This document shows, piece after piece, positions 45,033 to 57,770 of a stretch of 64,000 nt of DNA. The DNA comes from Aphidius gifuensis (lineage: Eukaryota > Arthropoda > Insecta > Hymenoptera > Braconidae), in NCBI RefSeq assembly GCF_014905175.1, contig NC_057789.1, forward strand, positions 12,948,876 to 13,012,875. Direction: 5' to 3'. Made by a program: the position numbers and the translations under genes. Position 1 is the first letter of the stretch; the number at the start of each line of letters is the position of its first letter. The notes under the pieces are model-generated. The model was given only the letters and a program-made list of their open reading frames with translations. It made no database searches and had not been told where the DNA came from.

Positions 45033-46087
45033 TGGCTAGATCCACGTGAATTTTAAGTCCAAAAATTGACTTTACTTGAAATATTTTTTTATTGTTCTAG
45101 AGCAAAAAATATTGAATACGTATTTTTTTTTTTTTTTTTTTTCCAAAAAATTTTGACTTGTGATTTTTTTTAGTTTTGGTTTTTAAGGATTTTTTAAGAA
45201 ATGTACCAACTTTTGCATACTTTTTACTCAAAAACTATTGACATCATTGAAAAAATCATAGAGACAAAAAAGTTTAACTTTTATTTATAGTTTACAAAAA
45301 AAAACTTTGAAAAATTGTTTAAACAATTTTTCCACCATTATTTGTTAAATAAACAATTGAAATCGATTTTTCTTAAACTTGGACCCAATTTTTTTTTTTT
45401 TTTTCATCAATAAATAATCCTTAAAATATAAGAAATTTTTGAGCAAATTATAGGTATATATACTTTTCGAGATACAAATAAATAAAGAGTGAAAAACACG
45501 GTTCACGCGCTATCTCTTATGAAAGTGTATACCTATATATAGATAAGCGGCACGCAGGCGCGCTGTCTCTCATGGAAGTGTATATCTATATATAGTCGAG
45601 CGGCAGACAGGACCGTGTTTTTCACTCATTATTTATTTGTATCTCGAAAAGTTATGAAAATGCTAAACCTATAATTTGCTAAAAAATTTTTATATTTTAA
45701 GGATAATTTATTGATAAAAAAAAAAAAAAATTGGGTCCAAGTTTAAGAAAAATCGATTTCAATTGTTTATTTAACAAATAATGGTGGAAAAATTGTTTAA
45801 ACAATTTTTCAAAGTTTTTTTTTGTAAACTATAAATAAAAGTTAAACTTTTTTGTCTCTATAATTTTTTCAATGAGGTCAATAGTTTTTGAGTAAAAAGT
45901 ATGCAAAAGTTAGTACATTTCTTAAAAAATTCTTAAAAACCAAAACTAAAAAAAATCACAAGTCAAAATTTTTTGGAAAAAAAAAAAAAAAAAAAATACG
46001 TATTCAATATTTTTCGCTCTAGAACAATAAAAAAAATATTTCAAGTGAATTCGATTTTTGGACTTGAATTTCACGTGGATCTAGCCT
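45033..46087. mobile_element. Long near-perfect palindromic element (~1.05 kb)
   Basis: Opens GGCTAGATCCACGTGAATTT and closes with the complement. Arms of about 0.5 kb stay highly similar to the centre near 45.56 kb, where GTATACCTATATATAG and GTGTATATCTATATATAG face each other. TA lies on both sides (45031-45032, 46088-46089), consistent with a TA-target MITE. No ORF. Confidence 0.7.
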
Positions 46088-46479
46088 TATATACTTTTAT
46101 TTTTTTGTACATAAACCTATTGATTTTTTCATCATAGTAATCGTATTGATAATATTATATACTGATCAGTATCTTTAATTATCAATAAAAACAATTATTA
46201 TAATTTAAAGACTAATTTTTATTAAAGCGATCTGTCAAATCTTGATTTCAAAATATATAAATGAATAAAGAAACAAATAAATTTATTGATTACCTTAACG
46301 ACGAAAAGAAAAAAAAATTGTAGAAAAGTGACTGAGAAAGAAAATTTGTTCATTTATTTTATTAACAATAGATAAATACAGAATGAAAAATGACATGAGA
46401 ATCACAGAGAAAACAAAATAACCAATCAAATATTCGGAAGATCGATGACAACTGTCCTTTTTATATAAGGATTAAATGA

Positions 46480-46970
46480 AAATGTCCGAGTAAAAGCAGT
46501 AGCTGAGGAAAAGATAAAGGTAAAGAATTTATGTAGACAGAAAAATTATATCGTAAGCAACATTAATTCCTTTGCTACATCTTTCCCTTAACTACTGCTT
46601 GTCTTTGATATTTTTATTTATTTGATAAATACAATACATGTAAATTTCTTTTATAAAAATAAAAATGTCCAAGGAAAAGATGTAGCTAAGAAATTGATGT
46701 TGCTTACCTCATAATTTTTTTGGCAACATCAATTTATTAGCTTTATCTTTCCCCCAGCTACTGCTTTTCCTTGGACATTTTTATTTTTAACACATAAATT
46801 ACATATATTTTATCTATTAAATAAATAAAAATGTCAATATTTTTGGCCACACTAATTTCTTAGCTTCATCTTTTTCCTTAGCTACCTGTCCTTGGTGTTT
46901 TTCATTTATTTAATAAATAAATTACATGTTATTATTTGTAAAATGAATAAATGTCCAAGGTAAAGTCCAC
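46480..46970. repeat. MITE-like repeats with opposed AGCTAAGGAAAAG motifs
   Basis: Motifs of TAGCTAAGGAAAAGATG type and complements alternate about every 100 bases, with ACATGTAAWTT in between. They resemble the interior of the hAT-type MITE at 23548-24870. Ends not defined. Confidence 0.5.
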
Positions 46971-47173
46971 GGTCCTCAGACTTTATATTATTCAACAAAT
47001 GAAATACCTGCAATTTATTTTTATTTATTTATTTTCGTTACGAATTTCAATGGCAACTTTTACCCGAAAAAACTGTAAAACTAAAATACGATTTAATTCG
47101 GTAAGCTTTACGATTTTTTTAGTTAATTTCAAAATTTTTTATAGTATAAATCTTACTTTTTTATTTTCTAAAT

Positions 47174-48039
47174 TGTGACGGTGTCACAAGGGTGTAAAAT
47201 ATAAATTAATATAATAATAATAATAAAAATGTATATATTTTATTATATAAGAATTTATAGTTCAGGTGTCTGACGCCAGGGGGCTACGCACCGTTTGGCT
47301 TTTTCACAGTCGCAGCGTGCGACGAGTAGAAGTTGGCTTTTTTTGGTACGGATTAAACGCTCTGGTTTTTTTAGCTCTATGACAACCGGGAACGGTGGCG
47401 TAATAGAGAACCCCCAGAACGGCAATAAGTGGTAAGCGTGGTAAGCCCAGTAACTCATCCGTGGATTACTCACCCCCCACTATATAGTTCCAATTCGTGT
47501 GTATGAGAGAAAGTGTTGTAGTACCGGCAACGGACTGTCTACAACTTATCACAAGTACTACCAGAAACGGAGTATGAGTGATTAAGGGGACAGAATTAAC
47601 CAGATTAGAAGTGAGATCTTGGACGCGTATACTGCGGGGACTCACAAGGATACGGGATCTTGGGCGCGGACTTCGCGGGGATTCACAAAGACCACGAAAC
47701 CACGAGCAAAATAATTGGGATAAAATTAACTATTATTGGGATAATTGAATAATATAATTTGATAATTGGTATATTTGAATTGGGTTATTAAATTGGGTAA
47801 TAGCGAGTCATACTATTGGAATAATTAAATGTCATAATTATATAATATAATCGAATAATTGAAAATTGTATAAGCTGCCTAATTTAACGTACTGGATGGG
47901 TTATTTTTCGTTGAAAACGAGTATTCTGAGTAATTGACTGTCATTAATAAACGCTGTAATTTTAATTGATTTGCATTATTTTATTAACTGGAGAACCCTG
48001 TACCACCTACCAGAACTGAGCCGGCAACCAGTCTTAACA
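47174..48039 (+). mobile_element. Probable LTR (TGTGACGG...CTTAACA)
   Basis: Starts TGTGACGGTGTCAC and ends CCAGTCTTAACA. It contains AATAAA at about 47.95 kb, and its middle is richer in G+C than the flanks. TTTTGGTATTTGAACC directly follows, as a primer site might, but no matching target duplication or second LTR is seen and no retroelement coding sequence follows. A minus-strand frame inside it is a shadow. Confidence 0.4.
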
Positions 48040-49730
48040 TTTTGGTATTTGAACCTGTGGTGGATATTTTAAAGTATCATGAATTCACGATAGGTTCATT
48101 ACAAAATACAAATTGATCAAGCAAAATTTACCTCTAAAAATGCACATTTTACCTGATAAAATAATGATTTTCGATGTGACTTAGGACGTGACTTGTGCAT
48201 TTCCGTAGGTAAATTTTGCTTGATTAAATTGTGATATATTTTTTACAATATTGAAGAGTAAGATCTGTCTGTGTATGTGTATTGAAAAATTGGTCCTTTT
48301 GATGTCGTAGATAAATCTTAGGAACAAAATATACTAACAATAGGCGCAGTAGGTCAGTCATTCTGTTTTAGTTACTTGTTAGCTAATACTTATATCTCGC
48401 ACCAAAATTATTATTCCAAACAAATTATCATAATAATAATGTATTTATTGCTCAACAATGGATGAATTGTTGTTTCTCGTTTGACGAAAATAAAAGAAAA
48501 TGAAAATAATTATGTGTTTTTAATTATTGTTATGTCCCACGGTAAAACCATAGGGACATTATTTTGTTTAAATTCACCGCGATAAGTCAGCCATTACCAC
48601 GACTCACCGACGGCAAATTATTGTGTGCAAATTTAGCATATTTGGCGCTATTCTCGTGTATGAAAGTTGTCAACTTTGACATTCATTATCTAAAAAAAGC
48701 CGAGGCAGGAAAAATTGAAATAAATTGTCAAGATAGACAATTATTTCATTTAAAAAATAAGCCTAATTAAAAAAAAATCGAGTAAAAATTCGATTATTTA
48801 CAAACAACATTGAACAGAATCGTTCCAAAGGAAAATACTTGTTTGGTTAAAAAAGAGTAAATTGAACGATCTATTATTTTTATATTTGTGTTGATTTATT
48901 TCTTAAACGAATCTAATAAAATCATTAATTACATGAAGTATAACCTCAAATTTTTTTCATCTGTAATTTTATTTAGGATGTACGTAATTTAGCAGGTCAC
49001 GTCAGCACAAAAAATACAAAAAACATTCAATTATATAATTTAAAATTATTTAAAAAATGAAACTATAATGAATTTGTTATAATCGAGAGGAACCACACAA
49101 GCTCTCGCCGGAGTTTTGAAAATTTTCAATTTTCAATAGAACGAATCCGTTACTAAAAATTTTTTTTTAAATAATTTAACTTTTTTTTTTACAATTTCAA
49201 CTTGATTCCTATTATAAAATATGAAAGAAACAAATATAAAATAACTAACAGATGGATCTTTTAAAAACCTACAAAATAAGTTTAATATATAAGCTATTTG
49301 AGTAAAGAATTGTATGAGTTATTCCATAGTATGTAAAAAAAAAAATTAAAAAAAACTTCAATTTCAATTTTTTTCAATTTCGATACTTAGAACCACCTTA
49401 TTCATAGTAAATTGTAGTTTTTGATAACTAAAATATATGTATTTTTTTGCGTTCTCTTAGAAAACATTAGTCTAAATATCGTTAAATTTGAATTCGAAGC
49501 GGCAAGTTAGATTATTTGGAATTGTTGTTACTTTCTTATGTTATTTAAATGGAAAAACTAAATTTGAGGACAGCACCCTCTACAAAATTTTTTTTTGGGC
49601 TCAAATTTTGACTGGGTCATTTTTTTGAAATACCGAAGATATTCCGAGAGTGTCTTTGAAATTAAAAAAATCAAATCAGCCTAATATATATATATATTAT
49701 ATATATAAGTATGTATATAAACCTTTTTTC
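48040..49730. other. Unassigned AT-rich sequence
   Basis: No gene recognised. CTCTCGCCGGAGTTTTGAAA near 49.10 kb recalls the AGCCGAAGTATTGAA motif of the old repeat at 10.4 and 18.3 kb, so a related repeat may be present. Around 48.12 and 48.20 kb, GCAAAATTTACCT and AGGTAAATTTTGC form a short inverted repeat. Confidence 0.35.
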
Positions 49731-49735
49731 CCGGG

Positions 49736-49892
49736 TTGTCAAAAAAACATTTATTTATAACAATATCACTAATTATTAATAATAAGGATAAATTATCAAT
49801 AAAAAAGTCTCTAAAAATCATTAAAATTCATCAATTTAATATTGTTTATTAATAATTAGTGATATTGTTATAAATAAATGTTTTTTTGACAA
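49736..49892. repeat. 157-bp hairpin with ~45-bp arms
   Basis: TTGTCAAAAAAACATTTATT begins the left arm and its exact complement ends the right arm. The arms continue through TAACAATATCACTAATTATT. Spacer about 65 bases. Part of the spacer recurs at about 49.98 kb. Confidence 0.75.
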
Positions 49893-50789
49893 GTCTGGCT
49901 TTCCTCTGGCTTTTGTATTGCCACAGATTTATGTGTTTTTTTTTTTTCTCACGCGAAAAATTAATTTTAACAATAAAAAAGTCTCCAAAAATCATTAAAA
50001 TTCTGGTAGTCTGGTCAATAGTCTGGTTTTACGATGAAAAAGGTCTGGATTTACTATTGACCTACGTTAGGGATTTTTGTGTTTAGTCTATTCAAGTCGA
50101 CCTCAAAACGTCAAAATCTGTCAACTTTTACATTACTTGTTCTACTTATATTCATCTCTTTACATAAATATTATTGCTAAAAATAAGCTAAATAATATAA
50201 TAATTCAAATATTATATCCATATAAAGCCCAAATTTACGTTTGACATCGTGAATATTCTGTTTTTATCATCTCTGGCTTTCCTCTGGTTTTTCTATCGCT
50301 CTGGCGACAAAAGCGGTCTTGCCAGTTCCGCTAGGGTTCGTAAATAAAAAATATTAAACTTACCTCAGTTTTTTTTTATGATCACATTTGTATTCAATTA
50401 TAAAAATTATCATAGATTTATTTTTTTTATTCTATAACATATAATAAAAGAAAAAAAACAACTATTTACACCTTTTTTTTTTTTACAAAATAATGCATGT
50501 AAATTGTTTTTTTATTAGTTAAATATTTAAATGTTCAATGATTTATGAATATTTGAAGATGAAAGTTGAGTGTAATTACACCGTAACAAAAATTATAATT
50601 TTTTTTTTTTTGTTTTTTCATTATTAAAATAAGTATATAGCTATATAATTTTTATTTTAATAGTCATATTTATATATCAAACAGATATAGACATCTTCAA
50701 GAGTTTTCATGAACTAACTACAATCTGTTTTACTGATTATTTTTTTGACACTCACGATGTTTGGGTAAACTCGGGTATGGCGTTCAGAT

Positions 50790-50965
50790 AACATGTGTAC
50801 AATTTTTATGTGTACAATTTTACTGAATACATATAATGGTGACCTCTGAGATGTGTAAGATTCTAATGTGTACATTCTTTTAATGAGTACAATTTAAATG
50901 TGTACAGTTTTTGTGTGTACAATTGCATAGTGTACAGTTTCCGTGTGTACAATATTCTCGGTGTA
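50790..50965. repeat. Degenerate GTGTACAATTTT repeats
   Basis: About ten units of TGTGTACAATTTTTA type, about 16-20 bases each, varying in the 3' half. GTGTAC is self-complementary to GTACAC, so adjacent units can pair. Confidence 0.65.
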
Positions 50966-51949
50966 CAAAATAAGTCTGGAAAAAAAGGACACCCCGAAAC
51001 TTGATGAATTGAAAACTTTCTATAAAAATAACCAGTTTCAAAAAATACAAGTTTTTTTTTTTGCTGGTCGATCTTGTTGTTATTCATTGTTATTCTTGGA
51101 CCACATTATTGTATCAAATGATGTTGATGGCAATGTTGTTATTGAAAATGGATATTTAGCTCTAGCTTTATATAAAAAATAATAACAAATACTCTTATAT
51201 ATCATCTTTATCTCAGACTGTTAAACTTGAGACTGATTGGTATAAAATATTGAAGATAAAATTGTTGTGATAAGTATACGGCCAGGTATAATTATGTGTA
51301 ATACATTTGATATTTTTAGGTAAAAATTGTTGTTTTTTTAAATGTATTTATTGCTGTTACATACATTGATAGATAAAATATAAAAGGTAATATTTTTGTC
51401 ATGAACAATAAAGAGGTATTATTATGTATGTGCACAACAATATCGGTAAAAATATTTTTTTTAATTAGAATTTATATGGTATGTGACAAGCAGTTGAACT
51501 GCAAGCTATCTTAGTGTCATTTTGTCAAAAAATTATTATAATAAATAATAAAAAAAAATACACCAAAAAGATAGATTAAAAAGAAAGTAATAAAGATAAA
51601 TTTATTCCTGTTACATACATTAATTATTAAATTATATGACTCAATAAATAATCGTCATTACTATTTATTATTAGTAATAATTTAGTAGTTTAAATTTTTT
51701 TATACTTATAAAGATGAAAAAAATAAATTGATTTATACTTTAAAACAAGAAAAAATTGCTAACATAACCTCATAAATTAGGTGGGATTGTTTTCGACAAG
51801 TTCTACAATGTTTAGGGTGTTATCTTAATAAAATTTCACATCAACAATAAATTAAAGAACTTATTAAATAATTTAGATAATAATATTCACTTACCATTTA
51901 TGAGTCAAAGAAATATTCAGTCAGACAAATATTGCTTAATTTTTGAATT

Positions 51950-52080
51950 CAAACTCAGCGGTACTACCACTACAAAAATATAAAATCCACCATAACAAAA
52001 AATTGGCTAGATTTTTGGCCTCGGCCAGCTATCGAACGCTCCCCAAGTGACACTCCCGTGCGTTGGCTAAGCATAGAAGT
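51950..52080 (-). other. Possible tRNA-derived SINE head
   Basis: On the minus strand TTAGCCAACGCACGG (A-box-like) precedes GAGCGTTCGATAGC (B-box-like) at tRNA spacing. The match is imperfect, and no full fold or tail was traced. Confidence 0.3.
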
Positions 52081-52227
52081 TCAGCTTCCAGCAGTCCAAT
52101 TCACAGGGCAAAATAAATTTTACACTTTAGGGCCTTTTTTTCCGATAGCGGCGCTTGAAAAACTTCTTGTCAAACCTCTATGCTAACTGTAATTCATGAC
52201 TAGAGAGCTCATTTTTTCTGTGTTACG

Positions 52228-52464
52228 TTGGAGTTCACATCGATCATATATGTACACCATGTACGACCATTTATAAACAACAAAGGTGTGCTTAATCTGT
52301 CATTGTACTTGGTTTATCATGTGTTTGCTATTGTTGGAGCCCACTTGAATAATGTAGAAGAACAAGAAGAAGAAGATAAACATAGAATATTACGTATTTA
52401 TAATATGGGAAGAAATAATATGATTAGTAAAGTATCCAATCCATTTGATACGTACGTTAGATGA
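52228..52464 (+). pseudogene. Possible Harbinger transposase N-terminal fragment
   Basis: The frame ends with VEEQEEEDKHRILRIYNM and SKVSNPFDTYVR. An acidic stretch, a basic R-I-x-R patch and an N-P-F-D motif resemble the start of HARBI1-like nucleases, where N-P-F/L follows R/K-rich sequence. It lies between the inverted arms of a Harbinger-like MITE, where captured or residual transposase sequence would be expected. No catalytic region is present. The fit is weak by itself and rests partly on location. Confidence 0.35.
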
Positions 52465-52899
52465 GAGAACTTTATTTAAATTATTTTAGAGAACTTACAA
52501 TTTTCAAAATATTGCAATTAAGCAAATTATAATTTGTCTTTGTACAAAAGAAAAAAAATTAATAAATATATTAATAATGATAGGTTACCAAAACAAGTTT
52601 TTTTTCGAAGTTTATATTAATATTGCTCTCTCTTATACTATTTCATCATTTTTTCCAAATTTTATTTTCGAGCTTGAATCGGTATGGCTCTAATCACTCC
52701 AATTATTCACAATAGACATACATATGTCATAACTCATAATCATATATTATACATATGATCGATGTGAAGTCCAACGTAACACAAAAAAAATCAGCTCTCT
52801 AGTAATGAATTACATTCAGCATAGAGGTTTGACAAGAAGTTCTTCAAGCGCCGCCATCGGAAAAAACAAGCCCTAAAGTGTAAAATTTATTTTGCCCTG

Positions 52900-53061
52900 C
52901 ACCCGTATTCACAGGGCATTACAATTTAGGGCTTTTTGTATCCACCGGTGGCGCTTGTAGAGCTTTTATATGTAAATCTATAAAAAAAAAATCTTTATAA
53001 GCGCCATCAGTGGCAAAAAAAAGCCCTAAATTGTATGAAATTTGCCCTGTGAATACGGGTA
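52900..53061. mobile_element. Harbinger-like MITE, CACCCG type
   Basis: CACCCGTATTCACAGGGC to GCCCTGTGAATACGGGTA, 162 bp, with CTG on both sides (52897-52899, 53062-53064). It interrupts the right arm of the outer element. Its interior (TTTAGGGCTTTTT, GCGCTTGT) matches the CAGTCC type, so only the outer ~9 bases differ between the two types. Confidence 0.85.
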
Positions 53062-53117
53062 CTGTGAATTGGGGTGCATTCTTTTAATAAAAATTTTTTT
53101 TTCGCTCTGCAATTTCG

Positions 53118-55076
53118 TAGAGGTGGGCGAATATTCGAAATTTCGAATAATTCGTATCGAATCGAATCGAATATATTTGATTCGAATTCGAATCGAATTG
53201 AGGGTCTGGATGCAATAACACGTCGAGCGCTCGAAGTCAAGAAAATGCTATGTTGCTGTGGGTGGAAAATAAGAAAAATTAAAATTAAAAAATTAAAAAA
53301 AAAAAAAATACAGTCGTCGATAAAATTAAAAAGTACATATTTTTCTCCAAATAAACTTTTTTATATGATAATTAGTTTACGAGATAAAAAATAAAAACGA
53401 AATTTTTTTTTTTGAAAAAAATACTTTTTTTTAATCATATAACTCGAGACAACTTCTTTAAAAAGTAATAAATCGACTTGAAATTTTGACTGTAGCTTCA
53501 TTATAAGCTACCGATTGCAACAGTATAATAAAAAAATCATTTATTCATATTGTTTAATTTTTATTATATGATTATTCAATGTCGAGGAAAAATTCAATTT
53601 GTCTAACTTTGAATGAAAAAAGAGTCGGAGAAATTTAAAAATTGAGTAACTTGTCAGTGGCAATATTGTTGAGCAGTATATCAAGAAGTTTTTTACAAAT
53701 TTTCAGATATTTTTAATAATTATTTACTGAGTTATTAACAAAAAATAGCGAGCTGCCGTTAGGGCTATGTATGCGTGATCGTCAGCCCCCTCTCTCGCGA
53801 ACGCGTATGTTCGCGCGTTTGTATATCGATATAAATACAAACAGTATACGCGCAATTTGTTGTTAAATTAATAACTCAGTAAATAATTAATAAAAATATC
53901 TGAAAATTTAAAAAAATACTGCTCAACAATTGCCACGACAAGTTACTCAATTTAAACTCCGATAATGCCACTTTCTCGACATTAAATAATCATATAATAA
54001 AATTAAACTTTATGAATAAATGAGTTTTTTTATTATACTGTTCAATCGGCATAATGAAGCTACAGTCAAATTTCGAGTCATTTATTACTTTTAAAGAAGT
54101 GCTACAAAAAAAATTTTTTCAAAACTCGATTTTTTCAATAAATAACTATATCATATAAATTTGAAAAACATTATTTTTAATTTGAAACTGTATTTTTTTT
54201 TTAATTTTCATTTTAATTTTTCTTAAGCCACCCACAGCAACTGCTGCTAAGACTTTCAGCGCTCGACGTGCATCCAGACCCTCAATTATTCGGTTTTCGA
54301 ATAGCTTGAATAATTTAATTTTTCTTACACAGTAATTTTGGTTTTTATTTTTTATAGATTTGTATTTTTTATATATAAAATATTTACATATTCTCGAGAA
54401 TATATAAAAATATTTAAAAAATCACAAAATAATAAAAAATTAAATATTAGCAGTATTAATTATAGATTAAACAAAGGTATTGAAATATAGATATTTAATG
54501 GGAAAATAATGTAATGTAAATATGCTTATATATGAGTTAATTTTTTTTCTTTCAACATTATATATTTTTTTATTTTAAAATTATTTATTGAATTATTGTT
54601 ATTTATTTGAAAAATATAATAATAATGAATATAACTTAAATATATATCTCAACTGGATATTTTAATGAAGATAAATTATTCACAAATGAAAAATATATAT
54701 ATTATTAATAATAATAATAAAAACAAATAATAATTTATTATTAACTATTGAATAATCAAAAATAATAATATTAGATAATTTAATTTTCCGAATTTATCTA
54801 TCTATTCTTTGAAATAAAAACAAGCTGCTCAACAATGTTGAGCAACCAATAATATTATTTAAATAAATTAACCAATTAGAGCTTTCGATAGAGCCATAAT
54901 TTTTTAGTCAAAGGAAACCACCAATAGAATGCTCTTTATATAAGAAAAACTTATAAGAATTTTTTGTATTTGATATAATTTTTTATATATTGCTTAAACT
55001 TAAATATAAATTGAAAAAAAATTTAATTTGTTAATATAATTAATAATTTAATATTATTGAATTACTATTAATTTGA

Positions 55077-55110
<34 letters not shown>

Positions 55111-55310
55111 TCAATATTATTAAATGACTATTAATTGAATATTTTTGAATTACTATTTAACTATTCGAACTATTCGAATAGTTCGAATAGTTCAAATTAT
55201 TCGTTGCTATTCGACTATTCGAACATCGGATAATTCGATTATCGAATATTATTATTCGAATATCGAATATTATTATTCGATTCGATTCGACTGCTATTCG
55301 CCCACCTCTA
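53118..55310. mobile_element. hAT-type MITE with 8-bp duplication
   Basis: TAGAGGTGGGCGAATATTCG and complement TATTCGCCCACCTCTA. Octamer CAATTTCG on both sides (53110-53117, 55311-55318). Near both ends are runs of TTCGAATCGAAT-type motifs. 2193 bp, of which 1084 are a further insertion. Confidence 0.85.
53200..54283. mobile_element. Innermost palindromic element with AATT duplication
   Basis: GAGGGTCTGGATGCA and complement TGCATCCAGACCCTC, with AATT on both sides (53196-53199, 54284-54287). Arms of about 0.5 kb, moderately diverged, meet near 53.75 kb in a GC-richer core with TCTCGCGAACGCGTATG. No ORF. Confidence 0.8.
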
Positions 55311-55665
55311 CAATTTCGCCCTGTAATACCGACCAAAATTTTATAGGAAAAAGCTGTTTCTTGTAGTGGCAGTACTAGCACATGACATTATTTTTTTTGG
55401 CTTCCAATTATTGGAAAAATTATCTAAATGACTGTTCAATATTTATGTCAAACTGAAATAAAAAGAGAATTTTCTCGTTGTAATTGCTTGTTATTGTCAC
55501 ATAGGTTGCACAGAATATTATCGTAAATGTTCAAAGGCTGGAGAATTACATAGATTCTATCACTTTTGTCGTTGTTTCTGTTTCTAGTTTTTAGTCGGTA
55601 TTACAGGGCGAAATTGCAGAGCGAAAAAAAATTTTTTATTAAAGGAATGCATCCTTGGACTGCAG

Positions 55666-55807
55666 GATAGCTATTCTTGACTTAATTATCCCACCTACAT
55701 GGGATAACATGGAAACGATATAGCGATATAGTCGTTCGATGGAAACCATTGAAAAAGATACAAATAAAGCTAAAAATTAAACAGAAATTAATACAAGAAT
55801 AGCTATC
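55666..55807. mobile_element. Short MITE, GATAGCTATTCTTG type
   Basis: GATAGCTATTCTTG and complement, 142 bp, with CAG on both sides. The left CAG is also the right duplication of the neighbouring Harbinger-like element, so the two lie back to back. A similar tip is at about 62.07 kb. Confidence 0.7.
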
Positions 55808-57224
55808 CAGTTTTATTATATTTCAGTGTCTCCAACGATAACCATTTTGACTATATCACCGAAGATCTATGACGATCTCAGACGATCTTTGGAGATCTTC
55901 ATAGGTCTGAACTGTTTTTTGAATAATTTTTTTTTTTTTAAGACTTTTTTTATTTATTGTCTATTGTAATGACTCGGTGAATGTTTTTACGCGATAAAAA
56001 AATTGTGCAATAAATGTTGAGAACTGTGAAGATCTCCGAAGATCATCTGAGATCGTTATAGATATTCCGCGATACACAGTAAAAAAAAGTTGGTAATTCG
56101 TTTGTAATTTGTAGACTTCAGTCGTTTGTCAGATTTTTGTTTGTTAATTTAACAAAAAAAAATCAATATTACAGTTGCTGAAGCAACTGTGCCTTCCCTG
56201 CGGGGGGAATTTTAATTTCTTCTTTAATATATATTAAAATTCGTGACTACAAATTTATTTCATTCTCTATTGTTACAATGATTATTGTTACAGCTGAAAT
56301 TTATTTAATTTTTAATCATTTTGCTTGTTCCTTCTAATGGGTCATCTCCATGTCCAGAATCGCTTTCTCCTAACCTTTTAAACTCTCTGTTTTTATTCAT
56401 TTTGTTGTACTATGATTTTAGCCTGTCAATGTTAAATATTCATTACAAAATTGTCGAGTTCGATTGTATATATTCTATTTACTTTTTTCTCTCGGTTGAA
56501 TCAGGGTTTAACGTTTCAGTTGTTGCTGAAGTCATCATTATATTTTTAATTTTTTTATATTCATTTATTTTCAATTCCTTTAATACTAGCACATCACCCT
56601 TTTTTCCCTAGAAATTTTCTGCCTTTTCATTCCATATAGTTAGTTCAATCTAAAATATATTTTCTTTGGTAAATTTATTATCTTTATTTAGTTTAATCAA
56701 ACTTTTTTTCATTTAAATTTTATTTTACTTCATAATCACTGTCGTCTGCTAATGTTATTGTTCTTTATTTTAATAACCGTCCTGACATTGCATATATAAA
56801 TTCCACTTTATTTATTGCTATTATGATTGCGATGACATCAAAATAATGTCATTATTACTATTGAATAGTTTTCTTTTTTTTTTTTTGCTAAAATTATTTT
56901 GCCTGCAAATGAATTAATTGGTAGATGTACAATTTCTTGTATTTTTTTAAACTCGAAATTAATGTTTGGTATATTTTCATTTTCCTCATCGTCATCGAAT
57001 TTTATATTAGCTTCTACTGGTATCATTATTTCTTTATTATTTATTGATGGGTATTGTTCATTAATTATTCTCAATAATCCTCCAGTGATCGTATATATTT
57101 TGTTTAAATTGAATATTTAATAATTTATCATGTTATTAAATTTTTTTAAAATCTTTTTGTTGAAAAATCTTGTTGAAAAATATGATTTTTCCATGATATT
57201 TTGCTATACTTTTCTTTTTTTTTA

Positions 57225-57770
57225 ACTGATATTTTCCTAATATTTTCCTATAATTATCGTATTTTTCTTTATATTCAGTGATTTTTCTATATTTTTGTTT
57301 ATTCGTTTATATATTCTTTATTTCCCTATATTTTTCTTCATTTTCCATATTCATCGTGTTTAGATTGATTAAGGGACTTAGAAAATTTTCAGGGGGGCGG
57401 GGGCATAATTGATATGTTCCCTTATTTATCGTTTTTTTCTTTATATTCAGTCACTTTTCTATATTTTCCTTTATATTCACTGATATTTTCTCATATTTAT
57501 CGTTTTTTCTTTATATTCACTGATTTTTCTTCGATATTTTCCCATATGTATCGTATTTTTCTTCATATTCAGTGATTTTTCTTTCATATTTACTGATATT
57601 TTCCCATATGTATCATATTTTTCTTCATATTCAGTGATTTTTCCTTCATATTTACTGATACTTCCCTGATATTTTCCCATAATTATAAGAGTTTTCTTTA
57701 TATTTAGCGCTTTTTTCTTTATATTTACTGATATTTTTCCATATTTAATGATGTTCCCCATATTTATCGT
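57225..57770. repeat. Degenerate 30-65-bp tandem repeats
   Basis: Units built from CATATTCAGTGATTTTTCT and TATTTACTGATATTTTCCC. A minus-strand frame in them reflects only the repeat. GGGACTTAGAAAATTTTC followed by a G tract occurs at 57.37 and again at 57.78 kb, bracketing the array. Confidence 0.65.

Larger units (their letters stand above)
53073..55654. mobile_element. Nested element with TTGG duplication
   Basis: Ends GGTGCATTCTTTTAATAAAA and complement, with arms continuing through TTTCGCTCTGCAATTTCGCC and TGTAATACCGAC. 4-bp duplication TTGG (53069-53072, 55655-55658). Superfamily not determined. It is itself split by the hAT-type MITE. Confidence 0.75.
52092..55662. mobile_element. Outer Harbinger-like element of a nested insertion cluster
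   Basis: Terminal repeats CAGTCCAATTCACAGGGC and GTGAATTGGACTG with 3-bp duplication CAG (52089-52091, 55663-55665). Removing the two insertions it contains (52900-53061 and 53073-55654, each with its own duplication) leaves an element of about 0.8 kb with inverted arms of about 200 bases (blocks GGCGCTTG, TGTCAAACCTCTATGC). It also holds a coding remnant at 52.23-52.46 kb. CWG targets are known for some Harbinger elements. Confidence 0.75.

Noticed and set aside
47255..47473. 72-codon minus-strand frame
   Set aside because: Inside a probable LTR, no family resemblance.
56321..57120. Frames of 73-96 codons on both strands
   Set aside because: AT-rich, Phe/Ile/Ser-rich, overlapping on both strands, inside sequence inserted in the CACTA-like copy; treated as chance.
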